DNA of 14,834 nt from Hyphomicrobiales bacterium (lineage in GTDB: Bacteria > Pseudomonadota > Alphaproteobacteria > Rhizobiales > Aestuariivirgaceae). Of this stretch, positions 13,749 through 14,834 are shown piece after piece. The DNA lies in contig JAHFPK010000041.1 of the NCBI GenBank assembly GCA_023266715.1, forward strand, positions 1-14,834, in the 5' to 3' direction. The notes below the pieces were generated by a model, which was not told where the DNA came from, did no database searches, and worked only from the letters and a program-made list of their open reading frames with translations. Position 1 is the first letter of the stretch. Each line of letters starts with the position of its first letter. Both the position numbers and the translations under genes were made by a program.

Positions 13749-14834
13749 ATGCTCGAGAAGACCTTTACCCCATCGGAAATGGAAACCCGCCTCTATGAGG
13801 AGTGGGAATCGCGCGGCTTTTTCAAGCCGGGCCGGAAGCCCAAGGCGAAGCCGTTCACCATTGTGATTCCACCGCCCAATGTGACGGGCTCGCTCCACAT
13901 GGGGCATGCGCTCAACAACACCATCCAGGACATCCTTTGTCGCTTCGAGCGCATGCGGGGCCGCGATGTGTTGTGGCAGCCGGGTACGGACCATGCAGGG
14001 ATCGCCACGCAGATGGTGGTGGAACGCTTGCTGATGAAGGAAAACAAAACTGATCGCCGCAGCATCGGGCGCGAGGCATTTCTCAAGCGCGTGTGGCAGT
14101 GGAAGGAAGAATCGGGCGGGATTATTTCGCAGCAGCTCCGCAGGCTTGGGGCATCGTGCGACTGGAGCCGCGAGCGCTTCACCATGGACGAGGGTCTGTC
14201 CAACGCCGTGCGCAAAGTATTTGTGCAGCTCTACAAGGAAGGTCTGATTTACAAAGACAAGCGGCTCGTCAACTGGGACCCGGTATTCGAGACAGCGATC
14301 TCCGATTTGGAAGTGGAGACGCGGGAAACCAAGGGGGCCATGTGGCAGTTCGCCTATCCGCTGGTGGACGGGCCGGTGGACGGAATTTCCGAAGTGGTGA
14401 TTTCCACAACACGGCCGGAAACGATGTTGGGCGATGGCGCAGTGGCCGTACATCCTTCGGATAAGCGCTACAAGAACCTGGTGGGCAAACTCGTGCGCCT
14501 GCCGATTGCCGAGCGGCATATTCCAATCATCGCCGATGAATATCCCGATCCGGAATTCGGCACGGGTGCCGTGAAGATCACCGGCGCTCACGACTTCAAC
14601 GACTTCGAGGTGGCGCGGCGCAACAACATTCCGCTGATCGTGCTGATGGACAAAAAGGCGCGGATGATTTCCACGCCTGAGAACAATGTTCCCGAGCGCT
14701 ACCAGGGCAAGGACCGATTCAAGGCGCGCGAAATGGTGTTGCAGGAAATCGAGGAGCTTGGCTTCTATCGGGGGCGGGAAGACAAAATAATTCCGCAGCC
14801 TTTTGGCGACCGTTCCAACGTGGTCATCGAACCG
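13749..14834 (+). CDS. valS: Valyl-tRNA synthetase (5' part, runs off the window)
   Basis: The first 362 residues of a class I aminoacyl-tRNA synthetase that charges tRNA-Val. The window end cuts it, so the KMSKS loop and anticodon-binding domain are not seen. The visible part has the family start (TFTPSEMETRLYEEWESRGFF), the ATP-site HIGH-type motif in PPPNVTGSLHMGHAL (HMGH, 50-53), GTDHAGIATQ (79-88), WDPVFETAISDLEVE (176-190), and the start of the CP1 editing domain with TTRPETMLGD (220-229) and GTGAVKITGAHDFNDFE (271-287). No strong Shine-Dalgarno precedes ATG 13749, but the protein start matches the family well. It is the last gene of the pcm-like/tolC/popZ/pilZ/valS series and probably has its own promoter. 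Confidence 0.97.
   Translation, partial: MLEKTFTPSEMETRLYEEWESRGFFKPGRKPKAKPFTIVIPPPNVTGSLHMGHALNNTIQDILCRFERMRGRDVLWQPGTDHAGIATQMVVERLLMKENKTDRRSIGREAFLKRVWQWKEESGGIISQQLRRLGASCDWSRERFTMDEGLSNAVRKVFVQLYKEGLIYKDKRLVNWDPVFETAISDLEVETRETKGAMWQFAYPLVDGPVDGISEVVISTTRPETMLGDGAVAVHPSDKRYKNLVGKLVRLPIAERHIPIIADEYPDPEFGTGAVKITGAHDFNDFEVARRNNIPLIVLMDKKARMISTPENNVPERYQGKDRFKAREMVLQEIEELGFYRGREDKIIPQPFGDRSNVVIEP

Noticed and set aside
13713..14591. Minus-strand open frame of 292 codons under valS
   Set aside because: It is antisense to a clear valyl-tRNA synthetase and has no domain of its own.

Overview
This window looks like a chromosomal segment of an alphaproteobacterium, probably of the order Hyphomicrobiales (Rhizobiales). 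The evidence is an Aap-type general amino-acid ABC transporter, a PopZ/DUF2497 polar protein, and the order pcm-like / tolC / popZ / valS, which I recall as typical of that order. It reads as ordinary core chromosome with one small accessory insertion, a toxin-antitoxin pair. I see no prophage, insertion sequence, integrase or CRISPR array.

Bases 1-4853 (+ strand) hold an amino-acid uptake locus: the 3' end of aapJ, a hairpin terminator, then aapQ, aapM and aapP with close spacing, and after a short gap a second complete AapJ-like binding protein. The layout is therefore J-Q-M-P-J'. One permease subunit (AapM) carries about 110 extra residues that look like four additional membrane helices.

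Bases 4854-5519 (+) hold a two-gene toxin-antitoxin module. An AbrB/MazE-fold antitoxin is followed by a Doc (Fic-fold) toxin, behind a promoter whose -10 box lies inside a perfect 12-bp palindrome. The toxin's stop codon overlaps the stop codon of the convergent GNAT gene.

Bases 5516-8618 (- strand) hold a tight four-gene operon read right to left: cysteine synthase, AlaX-type tRNA-editing hydrolase, 3-mercaptopyruvate sulfurtransferase and a GNAT acetyltransferase. It links cysteine synthesis and breakdown with tRNA quality control. A DUF72 gene lies upstream on the same strand (8723-9511).

Bases 9601-10206 hold tRNA-Asn(GTT) and tRNA-Cys(GCA), both on the - strand, on either side of a small two-helix membrane protein gene on the + strand.

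Bases 10353-14834 (+) hold a protein-L-isoaspartate methyltransferase-like protein with altered substrate loops, a TolC-family outer-membrane channel, a PopZ-like polar organiser, a single-domain PilZ (c-di-GMP) protein, and the first 362 codons of valyl-tRNA synthetase, which runs off the window.

I found no convincing wholly new system. The observations most worth a follow-up are the enlarged AapM, the AbrB-Doc pairing with its palindrome, the AlaX gene inside a cysteine/sulfur operon, and the non-canonical Pcm homologue.
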